Assembly: GCF_014358075.1 (NCBI RefSeq)
Contig: NZ_JACONT010000003.1
Location: 62,001-126,000 of the forward strand
Direction: 5' to 3'
DNA: 64,000 nt
From: Sphingomonas albertensis
GTDB lineage: Bacteria > Pseudomonadota > Alphaproteobacteria > Sphingomonadales > Sphingomonadaceae
The position numbers and the translations under genes are program-made. Below, one piece after another: positions 8,591 to 17,788 of the stretch; the stretch's first letter is position 1; each line of letters begins with the position of its first letter. Under the pieces are notes generated by a model, which ran no database searches, had not been told where the DNA came from, and saw only the letters and a program-made list of their open reading frames with translations.

Positions 8591-10630
8591 CTAAGCGCCC
8601 ACCCCTTCGAGCAAGCCCGGCGTCAGCACCTGCGGGAGGACGATCGGCTCCGCGGCACCCGGCGCGTAATACAGGTACAACGGCACCCCGGCGCGGTTAT
8701 GGGCCTGGATGAAACGGCCCATCACCGGGTCGCCGTCGGTCCAGTCGCCAATCAAGGCCGCGACCTTGTGCTTGGCAAACGCGTCGCGAACCCCCGCCGT
8801 GTCGATCGCGGCTTTCTCGTTAACCTTGCACGTAAGGCACCAGTCGGCAGTGAAATACACGAACACCGGGCGCTTTTCCGCGCGGAGCGACGCGAGCCGG
8901 GCCTCGGTGAACGGTTCGTCGCCGGCGGTGGCGACCTTGGCCGCCGCCGGTGGCGCGCGCGCGATCAGAACCGCGCTGCAGACGAACACCACGGCCAGCG
9001 CGACCTGTACCGCGACGCCGAACGACTTGCCCTTGCGCTGGCGGGTGCCACCGACCCAGAGCACCGCGCCGACCGCCAGCACGGCGACCAAGGCCAGCGT
9101 CAGCGTATCGACGCCGGTCTGGCGCCCGAGCACCCAGCCGAGCGCGATTGCGGTCAGGAACATCGGCACCGACAGGATGTGGCGGAACGTCTCCATCCAG
9201 ACGCCGGGCTTCGGCAGCCACCGCCGCCACGACGGAATGAACCCGATCGCGAGGAAGGGCAGCGACAAGCCGATCCCGAGCCCACCGAACACGGCAAGCG
9301 CCGCCGGCCACGGCAGCACCAGCGCCGCGCCGAGCGCCGCGCCCATGAACGGCCCGGTGCACGGCGTCGCGATGAAAGCTGCCAGCGCACCGGTCGCAAA
9401 CGCCCCGCTCGCACCGCTTTCACCGGCAAAGCGCGGCGTCGGCACCTCGAACAGCCCGGCAAGATTGAACGCGATCGCCACGCTCAACAGCAACAGGACG
9501 ACGATCGCCGCCGGATGCTGCAACTGGAACGCCCAGCCGACCGCCGAGCCGCCTGCGCGCAGGGCCAGGATCGCGGCGCCGAGCCCGAGGCAGACCAGCA
9601 CGACGCCGGCCGTGTAGGCCAATGCCTCGCCGCGCGCGTCCTTCTCACTTGCACCGCCGCGCGCGAGGCTGAGCGCCTTGAGGCTGAGGATCGGGAACAC
9701 GCACGGCATGATGTTAAGGATCAGCCCGCCGAGCACCGCGCCGGCCAAGGCGATCAACGCGGTCAGCCAGATGCTTTCGCTGCTCGGCGTGCTCGAACCG
9801 CTATCCGCCACGACACCGGGCGTCGCCTTGACGCCCAGCCCCTGCCCGTCGCCGATCCGCAGCACGCCCTCGATCGGTCCGCTAGTCTTCGCGTTGGCCG
9901 CGACCTTCGTCTCGATCGTCAGCCGGTCGCCTTCGCGGGTCACTTTCTGCGCAGCGCCGTTCTCGATCACGCCGGTGGTGACCGGGAAAAAATACGCCTT
10001 GTCGGCCTTCGCGCTCGCCGGGAACGGAATGGCAATCCGCATCATGCCGTTGCTCGCCGCATAGCTCGCGCCGGAATCGAGCGGCTTGGGGATTGCCTGC
10101 CGCCAGCCTGCGAACGCCGTCGCTTGCGATGGTGCGCCGTCGCCGATGGTCAGGTCGAGCGACAACGCCTGCTCCTCGGGCACGCAGATCGTCGCCGAGC
10201 ACACCAGATAGCTCGTCTTCAACCGGATCGGGAATTTTGCCCCCGCGGCCAGCCCCGCCGGGATCTGGATCGTCACGAGCGGCGCATAGGGCGCTTCGTA
10301 GACGTAGTTCATCAGGCCCGCGATCAGCAGCGTGGTCGGCACCGGCCATTCGGGCTCGCCCGCCTTCGCGCCCGCGGGCAGCGTCCAGTCGAACGTCGCC
10401 GGAAAACCCGCGTCGCCGGGGTTGCGCCAATAGCCGTGCCAGCCGGTTTCGGGCGTCGTCGCCAGCGCGATCGTCAGTGCCGCGCCGGCCTTGGGGTGAT
10501 CGCTTTCGGCGACCAGCTTCATCATCAGATGCTGGCTCGAGCCGTTCAGCGATTCCGCAAGCGTGGGCGCACTCGCCAGCCCGCAGACGGCCAGCAAGAC
10601 CGTCATCAGGACGCAACGTAAACTGCGCAT
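8591..10630 (-). CDS. Protein-disulfide reductase, DsbD/ScsB type
   Basis: A 679-residue membrane protein that would pass electrons from cytoplasmic thioredoxin to periplasmic disulfide proteins. Order: signal peptide; an N-terminal DsbD-like periplasmic domain of about 250 residues; a CcdA-like transmembrane core with cysteines in NIMPCVFPILS and ATPCTGPFMG; and a C-terminal thioredoxin-fold domain with YFTADWCLTCKVNEK (CxxC). The domain order fits ScsB/DsbD. The ATG at 10630 is preferred because AAGG sits six bases upstream; in-frame ATGs at 10636 and 10651 are alternatives. It diverges from the phosphatase gene. Confidence 0.85.
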   Translation of the reverse strand: MRSLRCVLMTVLLAVCGLASAPTLAESLNGSSQHLMMKLVAESDHPKAGAALTIALATTPETGWHGYWRNPGDAGFPATFDWTLPAGAKAGEPEWPVPTTLLIAGLMNYVYEAPYAPLVTIQIPAGLAAGAKFPIRLKTSYLVCSATICVPEEQALSLDLTIGDGAPSQATAFAGWRQAIPKPLDSGASYAASNGMMRIAIPFPASAKADKAYFFPVTTGVIENGAAQKVTREGDRLTIETKVAANAKTSGPIEGVLRIGDGQGLGVKATPGVVADSGSSTPSSESIWLTALIALAGAVLGGLILNIMPCVFPILSLKALSLARGGASEKDARGEALAYTAGVVLVCLGLGAAILALRAGGSAVGWAFQLQHPAAIVVLLLLSVAIAFNLAGLFEVPTPRFAGESGASGAFATGALAAFIATPCTGPFMGAALGAALVLPWPAALAVFGGLGIGLSLPFLAIGFIPSWRRWLPKPGVWMETFRHILSVPMFLTAIALGWVLGRQTGVDTLTLALVAVLAVGAVLWVGGTRQRKGKSFGVAVQVALAVVFVCSAVLIARAPPAAAKVATAGDEPFTEARLASLRAEKRPVFVYFTADWCLTCKVNEKAAIDTAGVRDAFAKHKVAALIGDWTDGDPVMGRFIQAHNRAGVPLYLYYAPGAAEPIVLPQVLTPGLLEGVGA

Positions 10631-10738
10631 GGCCATCCTTGTTTCGTTCATCGCGCAAAGCCATAGCGGTGACCTTGTCGTATTGCACTTCAAAGCGACG
10701 GCCTCGTTCGAGGGACGTCGCTGGCTAAAGGACTGTTC

Positions 10739-12382
10739 GTGAAAGCACTTATCGCCGCCCTGCTCCTGACCACGGCCGCATCGGTATCCGCCCAGACTTC
10801 ACCAGCGCCGACAGCCGCGTCGCCTGCCCCGACTCCGACGACCCCGCCAAAACTGATCGTCGCGATCTCAGTCGATCAGTTCGCCGCCGACCTGTTCCAG
10901 CAATATCGCAATCATTACACCGGTGGCTTCACCCGGCTGCTGAACGGCGCGGTGTTCCCGAGCGGCTACCAGAGCCACGCCGCGACCGAGACGTGCCCCG
11001 GCCATTCGACGATCCTGACCGGCATGCGGCCCGCGCATACCGGCATCATCGCCAACAACTGGGTCGACCAGCGCGCGGGACGGCCCGACAAGATCGTCTA
11101 TTGCTCGGAGGACGAGCGGGTCACCGGCAGCACGCACGACAGCTACACCGTGTCCGACATGCATCTAAAGGTGCCGACGCTCGGCGAGATGATGAAGGCG
11201 CGCGATCCGCGGACGCGCTCGGTGTCGGTCGCGGGGAAGGATCGCGCGGCGGTGATGATGGGCGGCCACAAGGTCGACGAGCTGTGGTGGTGGGACGGCA
11301 AGACGTACGTCTCCTATGCGGGGCGCGCGGTGCCGCCGGCGGTGCAGCGCACGCGCGACGCGGTCGCCGCGATGATCGCCAAGCCGCAGGCGGCGCTGCC
11401 GCTGCCCGGCTATTGTGCGGGTGTGAACCATCCGATCGTGATCGCGGGCAAGACCTACGGCCAGGGGCGCTTCGAGCGCGAGGCGGGCGATGCAAAGGGG
11501 TTCCGCGTGTCGCCGGCCTCGGATGCCGCAGTGTTCGCGATGGCGGCGGCGCTGATCCAGGACATGAAGCTCGGCAAGGGGCAGCAGACCGACATCATCG
11601 ATATCGGCGCGTCGGCAACCGATTATATCGGCCACACCTACGGCACGCAGGGCTCGGAGATGTGCATCCAGATGGCGCAACTCGACAAGACGCTCGGCGA
11701 TTTCTTCGCGGTGATGGATGAGACCGGAGTCGATTACGAGGTCGTGCTGACCGCGGATCACGGCGCGCACGACGCGACCGAGCGCCAGCAGCAGCGGGCG
11801 ATGCCGATGGAGGCGCACATGGACGAGAACGTGCTGGCCAAGCAGGTCGGCACCGCGATCGCCAAGGACATGGGCTTGGCGGGTAGCGTACTGCTCGGGA
11901 CCGAGGGCGACGTGTATATCGACGATTCGCTGCCGGAAAAGACGCGCGCGAAGGTGCTGGTGGAGGCGCTGCGCCGCTATCGCGCGCTACCGCAGGTCGC
12001 GGGGGCGTACTCCGCCGCCGAGATCATGGCGACGCCGATGGCGAAGACTCCGCCCGAGACCTGGACGCTGATCGAACGGGCGCGCGCGTCGTTCTATCCG
12101 GAGCGGTCGGGGCAGTTGGTGGTGCTGCTCAAGCCGCGCGTGACGACGATCGTGTCGCCGGCGGGCGGCTATGTCGAGACGCATGGCTCGCCGTGGGATT
12201 ACGACCGCCGCGTGCCGATCCTGTTCTGGCGCAAGGGCATAAGCGGGTTCGAACAGCCGCTCTCGGTGGAAACGGTGGACATCGTGCCGACACTGGCGGC
12301 GACGATCGGGTTGCCAGTGAGCGGGCTGGACGGACGGTGTCTCGATCTCGATCCGGGGGCTGCGAGCACCTGCGCTAACTGA
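10739..12382 (+). CDS. phoK: Secreted PhoK/PafA-type alkaline phosphatase
   Basis: A 547-residue exported phosphomonoesterase of the nucleotide pyrophosphatase/phosphodiesterase superfamily, resembling Sphingomonas PhoK. The signal peptide ends near VSAQ and is followed by a Pro/Thr-rich linker. Metal ligand SVDQF (D46), the nucleophile region ATETCPGHST (Thr about 85), then TADHGAHD and a late VETHGSPWDYD are all present. Start is a GTG at 10739, directly before the signal peptide. The enzyme would release phosphate from organic esters in the periplasm. No Pho box was recognised upstream. Confidence 0.88.
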   Translation: MKALIAALLLTTAASVSAQTSPAPTAASPAPTPTTPPKLIVAISVDQFAADLFQQYRNHYTGGFTRLLNGAVFPSGYQSHAATETCPGHSTILTGMRPAHTGIIANNWVDQRAGRPDKIVYCSEDERVTGSTHDSYTVSDMHLKVPTLGEMMKARDPRTRSVSVAGKDRAAVMMGGHKVDELWWWDGKTYVSYAGRAVPPAVQRTRDAVAAMIAKPQAALPLPGYCAGVNHPIVIAGKTYGQGRFEREAGDAKGFRVSPASDAAVFAMAAALIQDMKLGKGQQTDIIDIGASATDYIGHTYGTQGSEMCIQMAQLDKTLGDFFAVMDETGVDYEVVLTADHGAHDATERQQQRAMPMEAHMDENVLAKQVGTAIAKDMGLAGSVLLGTEGDVYIDDSLPEKTRAKVLVEALRRYRALPQVAGAYSAAEIMATPMAKTPPETWTLIERARASFYPERSGQLVVLLKPRVTTIVSPAGGYVETHGSPWDYDRRVPILFWRKGISGFEQPLSVETVDIVPTLAATIGLPVSGLDGRCLDLDPGAASTCAN

Positions 12383-12404
12383 GGTCGGCTAACGCTCACA
12401 TCAA

Positions 12405-12458
12405 TGTTCTCCCGCGAAGACGGAAGTCCAGTCTAGGCTCCCGCCTTCGCCGGAGAAC
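12405..12458. repeat. Family A inverted repeat, diverged
   Basis: Arms GTTCTCCCGCGAAGACGGAA and CTCCCGCCTTCGCCGGAGAA follow the phosphatase gene. The rest of 12383-12574 (the gap before the convergent beta-helix gene) holds nothing else recognisable. Confidence 0.6.
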
Positions 12459-12574
12459 GATCTCTTGCTCGAGCATGACGCCTTCCCCCCTCGCCCGTCA
12501 TCCTGCCCCCTCCTGAGTGGCTGTAGATCCTGACTTTCGTCAGGATGGCGTGGTGGTGTCAGCCAATAGCCCCG

Positions 12575-13495
12575 TCACCGCGTCTCGAACGCCCGCAGCC
12601 CGGCCCCAAGCCGGTTCGCGCCGATCGCCAGCTTGTCGTGGCTATAATCCGCGACGAATGCAGGGCTGGTCGTGTCCCCCGGCGACAGCCGCGCATCGTT
12701 CGCCTCGATCCGCAACCCGGTAGAGCGATACGTTTTCGCTTCCGCCGCGATAACGATCAGCCCGCTGTGATTCTCCTTGTGCGTGCCCTGCACGAACGTG
12801 TTGCGCGCGATCAGGCCGGTGCCGCCATCGGACAGGTCGATCATGTAGTTGGTCTTGCGCCCGCCGGTATCGTCGAAGCTGTTGTCGGTGATCGTCACCG
12901 TCGGGCTGCGCAGCTTGACGTAATGCCCGCCGGTGCCTCGCTCGAACCGCGAATTGGTCACCGTCACGCTGCCGTCGTTGGCGAGGTAGATCGCGTGCGA
13001 GCAGCCCGGCGACACGTCGCACTGGCCCAGCCCGGAAAAGGTCGAGCGATCGATCGTGATCCGCTTGGTCGTGGGGCCGCCGCCCAATATGCCTTCCTGG
13101 CTGTTCAGGAACATCGAGTTCGTCACCGCGAGGTTGCCCATCTCGATCCGGATACCCGCACCGTTGCCGTCGCCCACGCTGTAGCCACGGAAGACGATGC
13201 CATCGACTGCCGAGCCCAGCCCACGCAGGACGAACGCCGCCTTGCCCTCGCACGCGACGCTCTCGAAGATCGCGGTGCCCGGCTGCACGGCCTTGAACGT
13301 GATATGCCCACCAGCCTGCACCACGCACTGCCGATACGTGCCCGGCGCGATCAGGATCGTCGCCGTCCCTTGCTGGATCGACGACACCGCGTCCTGGAGG
13401 GAGCCGAACCCGCGACCGTTGACGGTGAACGGCGCGTTGGTCTGTGCCAGCGACGGTACGGACAGCAGCGCCAGTGCAAGCAACGATCGTTTCAT
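12575..13495 (-). CDS. Secreted right-handed beta-helix protein
   Basis: A 306-residue exported protein. The signal peptide ends near SLAQ. The mature part opens with a domain like that of pectate-lyase-fold proteins (SLQDAVSSIQQG, ILIAPGTYRQCVV), then repeated short beta-strand turns rich in Asn, Thr and Gly (AVTNSMFLNSQEG, VTNSRFERGTG, ITDNSFDDTGGR), typical of a parallel beta-helix. Start is the ATG at 13495 with GAGGGGA six bases upstream. No catalytic site could be assigned; polysaccharide binding or cleavage is a family-level guess only. It diverges from the antiporter gene. Confidence 0.82.
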   Translation of the reverse strand: MKRSLLALALLSVPSLAQTNAPFTVNGRGFGSLQDAVSSIQQGTATILIAPGTYRQCVVQAGGHITFKAVQPGTAIFESVACEGKAAFVLRGLGSAVDGIVFRGYSVGDGNGAGIRIEMGNLAVTNSMFLNSQEGILGGGPTTKRITIDRSTFSGLGQCDVSPGCSHAIYLANDGSVTVTNSRFERGTGGHYVKLRSPTVTITDNSFDDTGGRKTNYMIDLSDGGTGLIARNTFVQGTHKENHSGLIVIAAEAKTYRSTGLRIEANDARLSPGDTTSPAFVADYSHDKLAIGANRLGAGLRAFETR

Positions 13496-13741
13496 GGTAA
13501 ATCCCCTCGCGGCCCCGGTGCGTGCGCGCCGCAGGCCCTGTGTCGCTCGCGAATACCATCGCTGCCCGGCGCACCCAACGGTCCCCGGCGTCCTACCTGT
13601 CCCGGAATGGCGCAAGGGTGGACGGTCAATCTCGGCACGCCAGGCAAACACGGTCGCGTATTGCCGCGGCTCTCCGCGCGGCATAATACCGCTACCGTAA
13701 CGAAGCCGGCGGGGGGAACCGACCGTGCGCGGGGGGATGAC

Positions 13742-14950
13742 ATGCACGCCATGACGCCGACAGAGGTCTTCCTCCTTGCGATGCTCATCATCTTCACCGT
13801 GCCCTATCTGGTGTGGCGGCTGGGGCGGACCGATTACTGGGCGCCGCTAGTGGTGGTGCAGATCATCGGTGGCATCCTGCTCGGGCCGGGCTCGCTCGGC
13901 GCGGCGTATCCCGATTATTATGCGACGATCTTCACCCCCGCGACGATGGGATCGCTGAACGGAGTCGCGTGGTGGGCGGTGATGATGTTCGTCTGGGTCG
14001 CGGGGATCGAACTCGACCTCGGCGAGGCCTGGAAGCGGCGGGGCGAAACCGGCGTGACGGCGGGACTCGCGCTCGCGGTGCCGCTGATCACCGGCAGCAT
14101 CGCGGCAGCGCTGATGCTGCGTTACCCCGGCTGGCGCGGACCGGACGGCGCGACGTGGCAAGTGGTGCTCGGCATCGGCATGGCCTGCGCCGTCACCGCC
14201 CTCCCCATCCTTGTTCTGTTCCTCGAAAAGCTCGACGTGCTGCGCCAGCCGATCGGCCAGCGTATCCTGCGCTATGCCAGCCTCGACGACATCGCGATCT
14301 GGGGTGTGCTCGCGTTGATCCTGCTCGACTGGGAGCGCGTCGGCCGACAGGGCGGCTTCCTGGTTGGGTTCGCGGTGGCAACGTTGCTGGTTCGCAAGCT
14401 GATGGGGATGATCGAGGAGCGCGATCGCTGGTATGTCAGCCTGATCTGGCTGGCCGGATGCGGGTTCGCGGCAGATTGGGCGGGGCTGCACTTCATGGTC
14501 GGCGCGTTCCTGTCGGGCGCGGTGCTCGATTCGAAATGGTTCACGACCGCCAGAATGGACCAGTTCCGCCACTTCGTGCTGCTCGCGGTGATGCCGGTGT
14601 TCTTCCTGTCGACGGGGTTGAAGACGCAGTGGGCGGTCGGTGGCTTTGCGGTGTTCGGCGCGGCGGCGCTGCTGCTGGTCGCCTCGGTCGGCGGCAAGCT
14701 GGCGGGGGTTCACGCAGCCGGTCGGATCCTGAAATGGCGTCCGGGCGAGGCGTCGGCGATCGGCTGGCTGCTCCAGACCAAGGCGCTGATCATGATCATC
14801 TTCGTCAACATCCTGCTGGATAAGAAGATCATCACCAACGAGACGTTCACCGCGCTGCTGCTGATGGCGCTGGCGAGCACGATGCTGACGGTGCCGATGG
14901 TTGCGCCGAAGTTGAAGAAGCTGGCAGGGCTGGTCGGGAAGAGTGCCTGA
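13742..14950 (+). CDS. Cation:proton antiporter (CPA2-like)
   Basis: A 402-residue inner-membrane protein with about 11-12 hydrophobic segments. The fold type is shown by VVVQIIGGILLGPGSLG near residue 40, VAGIELDLGEAW, the paired CAVTALPILVLFLE and YASLDDIAIWG segments (an Asp-Asp motif expected for ion exchange), and FMVGAFLSGAVLDS. No RCK/TrkA domain follows, so the protein is only the transport unit. Start is the ATG at 13742 behind GGGGGG. Frame upstream remains open but lies antisense to the beta-helix gene and is not coding. Na+ versus K+ specificity is not decidable. Confidence 0.86.
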   Translation: MHAMTPTEVFLLAMLIIFTVPYLVWRLGRTDYWAPLVVVQIIGGILLGPGSLGAAYPDYYATIFTPATMGSLNGVAWWAVMMFVWVAGIELDLGEAWKRRGETGVTAGLALAVPLITGSIAAALMLRYPGWRGPDGATWQVVLGIGMACAVTALPILVLFLEKLDVLRQPIGQRILRYASLDDIAIWGVLALILLDWERVGRQGGFLVGFAVATLLVRKLMGMIEERDRWYVSLIWLAGCGFAADWAGLHFMVGAFLSGAVLDSKWFTTARMDQFRHFVLLAVMPVFFLSTGLKTQWAVGGFAVFGAAALLLVASVGGKLAGVHAAGRILKWRPGEASAIGWLLQTKALIMIIFVNILLDKKIITNETFTALLLMALASTMLTVPMVAPKLKKLAGLVGKSA

Positions 14951-14971
14951 CGCTGAACGACGGCACATCTT

Positions 14972-15000
14972 CTTCCCCCTCCCTTCCAGGGAGGGGGAAG
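14972..15000. terminator. Hairpin between convergent genes
   Basis: A perfect 12-bp stem (CTTCCCCCTCCC / GGGAGGGGGAAG) with a five-base loop lies between the ends of the antiporter gene and pspF. It has no T-run, so a terminator role is by position only. Its sequence is a reduced form of the family B repeat. Confidence 0.45.
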
Positions 15001-15011
15001 CAGTCGCGGGG

Positions 15012-16049
15012 TTAGGCGCCCGCGTTGAGCAGGTCGTGGCGTTTCAGGGCGTGGCGGAGTTGGTCGTAACTTAGCCCTAGCGCTTCGGCAGTGGCGCGCT
15101 GGTTGAAGCGGTGTTCCGATAGCGCGCGCGAGAGCAGGTCGCGTTCGAAGCGGGATACGCGGGACTTGAAGTCCGAGGGGCCCTCCTCGCAGGCGACGAC
15201 CGGGTCCTCGCCGTCTTCCGGTTCGGCTGAACGCGGAGCCACAACCATAGGCTTCGGCGCAGTCGACGCCCCCGGCCGGTGCGGCGACTGGAACGGGTCG
15301 ATCTCGATCGCATCGATCGGCCCGGCCTGTTCCCAGCGATACACCGCGCGCTCGACGACGTTGCGCAACTCACGCACGTTGCCCGGCCAGCGATACGCGA
15401 TCAGCGCGTCCATCGCCGCGGGGCCGAACCCCTCCCAGCGCTCGCGTCCAAGCTCCGAAGCCATGCGCCGCCCGAAATGCTCGGCGAGCACCACCACGTC
15501 CCCGGTCCTCGCGCGTAGAGGCGGCAAGGTGACGACCTCGAACGACAACCGGTCAAGCAGATCGGCGCGGAACTCGTGCCGGTCGACCTTGTCGGGGAGA
15601 TGCTCGTTGGTCGCGGCGACGATCCGCACGTCGACACGCATGGGCCGCGACGAGCCGATCCGGGTGATCTCGCCGTACTCGACCGCGCGCAGCAGGCGGT
15701 CCTGCGCCGCCATCGACAGCGTGCCTAGCTCGTCGAGGAACAAAGTCCCCCCATCTGCCTCCTCGAACCGCCCTACCCGCGCCTTGGTTGCACCGGTGAA
15801 CGCGCCCGCCTCATGCCCGAACAATTCCGCTTCGATCAGCGTCTCGGGCAACGCCGCGCAGTTCATGATGACCAAAGGCTGGTCCCACCGCGGCGACAGG
15901 CGATGCAGGCGCTCGGCGACGAGTTCCTTGCCCGTACCACGCTCGCCGATCACCAGCACAGGTCGGTCCAAGGCCGCCGCCCGCGACGCGCGCTCCAGCG
16001 CCGCCATGAACGTGCCGGACTCGCCGATGACCTGTGTGGTTCGCTCCAT
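15012..16049 (-). CDS. pspF: PspF, sigma-54 activator of the psp operon
   Basis: A 345-residue enhancer-binding ATPase without a receiver domain, the PspF layout. The AAA+ domain begins almost at once: Walker A GERGTGKE, GAFTGA loop that contacts sigma-54, Walker B GGTLFLDELG, and the WPGNVRELRNVV arginine-finger/sensor region. The C-terminal helix-turn-helix of Fis type ends the protein (NQRATAEALGLSYDQLRHAL). A Pro/Glu-rich linker joins the two. The ATG at 16049 is chosen because the AAA+ domain starts right after; an upstream ATG at 16121 would extend into the promoter region. It diverges from the psp operon, as in enterobacteria. PspA would be expected to inhibit it. Confidence 0.92.
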   Translation of the reverse strand: MERTTQVIGESGTFMAALERASRAAALDRPVLVIGERGTGKELVAERLHRLSPRWDQPLVIMNCAALPETLIEAELFGHEAGAFTGATKARVGRFEEADGGTLFLDELGTLSMAAQDRLLRAVEYGEITRIGSSRPMRVDVRIVAATNEHLPDKVDRHEFRADLLDRLSFEVVTLPPLRARTGDVVVLAEHFGRRMASELGRERWEGFGPAAMDALIAYRWPGNVRELRNVVERAVYRWEQAGPIDAIEIDPFQSPHRPGASTAPKPMVVAPRSAEPEDGEDPVVACEEGPSDFKSRVSRFERDLLSRALSEHRFNQRATAEALGLSYDQLRHALKRHDLLNAGA

Positions 16050-16149
16050 GGCGAAGATGTGGCGCGAATTCCTAACTCTTGGCAAGCTTACGGGCGGCAC
16101 CCAACACGCAAAATCGCTCAAACCCCTGCAATTCGGCCATTTTCAAAAC

Positions 16150-16164
16150 TGGCACGACAGATGC
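16150..16164 (+). promoter_or_regulatory. Sigma-54 promoter of the psp operon
   Basis: TGGCACGACAGATGC carries GG at 16151-16152 and GC at 16163-16164, exactly 12 bases apart, matching the -24/-12 consensus TGGCAC-N5-TTGC apart from one T. It faces the psp genes, and PspF is encoded divergently next door. Transcription should start near 16176, giving an untranslated leader of about 45 bases. Upstream PspF sites would be in 16050-16140, but I could not define them. Confidence 0.85.
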
Positions 16165-16220
16165 AGTGCTTGAGGCAACCGCCGAATAGCGGAACCAACC
16201 AACCTCAAAGGGGACCCACC

Positions 16221-16364
16221 ATGTTCAACACCAACATCGCCCGCACCGTCGCCGCCACCCTCTGCACCATCGTCGTCAGCGCGACCTGCGTGCTCGGCGC
16301 GGTCGGTCCGGCAATCGCAACCAACGCAACGCCCATCGCGGTCCATACCGCAATCGTGGCATAA
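16221..16364 (+). CDS. 47-residue secreted or membrane peptide leading the psp operon
   Basis: A short frame between the sigma-54 promoter and pspA. ATG at 16221 has AAAGGGG eight bases upstream, a strong ribosome site. The product begins MFNTNIARTVAATL, continues as a hydrophobic stretch typical of a signal peptide or single transmembrane helix, and has a possible AIA-type cleavage site followed by about 15 residues. It is the first gene of the PspF-driven transcript, so it should be strongly induced under envelope stress. I do not recognise a named family. Confidence 0.7.
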   Translation: MFNTNIARTVAATLCTIVVSATCVLGAVGPAIATNATPIAVHTAIVA

Positions 16365-16416
16365 GACCCCGACGGCTCCCCGAGAGCCTCGGGCCGACCC
16401 CTGGAGTAGGATTTAC

Positions 16417-17082
16417 ATGGGCATCTTTTCCCGCACCCGCGACATCGTCGCCGCCAACTTCGCCGATCTCATCGAGAAGGCCGAAGATCCGTCGAAGATG
16501 ATCCGCATGATCATCCTCGAGATGGAGGAGACGCTGGTCGAGGTTCGAGCCTCCGCCGCGCGCACCATCGCCGACCAGAAGGAGATGCGCCGCCATATCT
16601 CGAAGCTGGAGCAGCTCCAGGACAATTGGACCGAGAAGGCCGAACTGGCGCTGAGCAAGGACCGCGAGGACCTCGCCAAGGCCGCGCTCGTGGAACGCCA
16701 GAAGGCGTTCGACATGGCCGAGCAGCTCAAGGCCGAGGTCGGCGTGCTCGACGATGCGCTCCGCGCGTCGGAAGAGGACATCGCCAAGCTCCAGACCAAG
16801 CTGCGCGAGGCGCGCACCAAGCAGAACGCGGTGCAGACCCGGCTGGAAAGCGCGAACAACCGCACCCGGCTTCGGGAAATGTACAACGGCCCGAAGACGC
16901 ACGAGGCGTTCAGCCGCTTCGAGATCCTCGACCGCCGCGTCGACGAGGCCGAGGGCCGCGCGGATGCGATGGGGCTCGGCGTCGTCAAGACGCTCGAAGA
17001 GGAAATCGCCGAGCTGCGCAGCGACGACAAGGTCAACGCCCAGCTCGCCGCGCTCAAGGCGCGCATGAAGAAGGACGATTGA
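16417..17082 (+). CDS. pspA: Phage shock protein PspA
   Basis: A 221-residue PspA/IM30 coiled-coil protein, full family length. It starts MGIFSRTRDIVAANF with an amphipathic N-terminal helix for membrane binding, contains the family region EDPSKMIRMIILEMEETL near residue 25, and continues as long heptad-rich helices to the end. It would both inhibit PspF in unstressed cells and oligomerise on damaged inner membrane. GGAGTAGG lies before the ATG. PspB follows one base after the stop. Confidence 0.95.
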   Translation: MGIFSRTRDIVAANFADLIEKAEDPSKMIRMIILEMEETLVEVRASAARTIADQKEMRRHISKLEQLQDNWTEKAELALSKDREDLAKAALVERQKAFDMAEQLKAEVGVLDDALRASEEDIAKLQTKLREARTKQNAVQTRLESANNRTRLREMYNGPKTHEAFSRFEILDRRVDEAEGRADAMGLGVVKTLEEEIAELRSDDKVNAQLAALKARMKKDD

Positions 17083-17083
17083 G

Positions 17084-17371
17084 ATGGATGACCTGACCCC
17101 CGTTCTCGTCTGCGCGGTACTGTTCATCGGCCTGCCGTGGGTGATCCTGCACTACATCACCAAGTGGAAGCAGGCGCCGCGGATAACCGAGGAAGACGAG
17201 AAGCTGCTCGACGAGATGCAGATGCTCGCCCGCCGCCTCGAAGACCGCGTGATGACCGTCGAACGGATCATCGCCGCCGACAATCCGGACTGGAAGCCGG
17301 GCCTCGGCACCACGCAATCGCCGTATCTGTCGGACCAGCAATCCGACCGCACTTCTGATCGGAGGAACTGA
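17084..17371 (+). CDS. pspB: Phage shock protein PspB
   Basis: A 95-residue inner-membrane protein with one N-terminal transmembrane helix (about residues 5-25) and a cytoplasmic coiled coil. The coil carries the PspB signature LDEMQMLARRLEDRVMTVER followed by IIAADNPDW. The C-terminal 20 residues are Ser/Asp-rich and extend past the usual end. It acts with PspC to sense membrane stress and relieve PspA inhibition. It starts one base after pspA and ends one base before pspC. Confidence 0.92.
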   Translation: MDDLTPVLVCAVLFIGLPWVILHYITKWKQAPRITEEDEKLLDEMQMLARRLEDRVMTVERIIAADNPDWKPGLGTTQSPYLSDQQSDRTSDRRN

Positions 17372-17372
17372 A

Positions 17373-17756
17373 ATGTCCGGCAGCCGCACGCAGTTTTACC
17401 TCGATAAGCAGAATGCCAAGTGGAAGGGCGTCTGCGCCGGGATCTCCGATTATACCGGGATCGACGTGCTCTTCGTCCGCGTCGCGATGGTCGTGCTCAC
17501 GCTCGCCGGCGGCTTTCCTTGGACGCTGCTCGCCTATTGGCTGGTCGCCTGGATGGGGCACGCCAAGCCAATCGGGCTGTACGAGACGCCCGACGACGCG
17601 AAGTTCTGGCAGGGTGTCCGCTCGAACCCGAAGCGCTCGACCGCCGAGGTCCGGAGCAAGTTCCGCGACATCGACCGCCGCCTCGCCGACATCGAGACGC
17701 ATTACACCAGCCGCAATAGCACCAGCCTTGCGGCAGAGATCGACAGCCTGCGCTGA
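17373..17756 (+). CDS. pspC: Phage shock protein PspC
   Basis: A 127-residue membrane protein. The PspC domain fills residues 5-65 (FYLDKQNAKWKGVCAGISDY, then a hydrophobic helix around LTLAGGFPWTLLAYWLVAW), followed by a coiled-coil tail with RSKFRDIDRRLADIETHYTS. With PspB it transmits inner-membrane stress to the PspA-PspF switch. GGAGGAAC is a good ribosome site before the ATG. The gene lies in the middle of the psp operon, 32 bases before the first of four small relatives. Confidence 0.92.
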   Translation: MSGSRTQFYLDKQNAKWKGVCAGISDYTGIDVLFVRVAMVVLTLAGGFPWTLLAYWLVAWMGHAKPIGLYETPDDAKFWQGVRSNPKRSTAEVRSKFRDIDRRLADIETHYTSRNSTSLAAEIDSLR

Positions 17757-17788
17757 GACGCGGCGTCGATGAAAAAGGGGGAAAGACC

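Noticed and set aside
8579-10621. 680-codon plus-strand frame
   Set aside because: Antisense shadow of the DsbD-type gene; Arg/Gln/Asp-rich with no motif.
12545-13741. Upstream extension of the antiporter frame
   Set aside because: Lies antisense to the beta-helix gene; the antiporter starts at 13742 behind a poly-G ribosome site.
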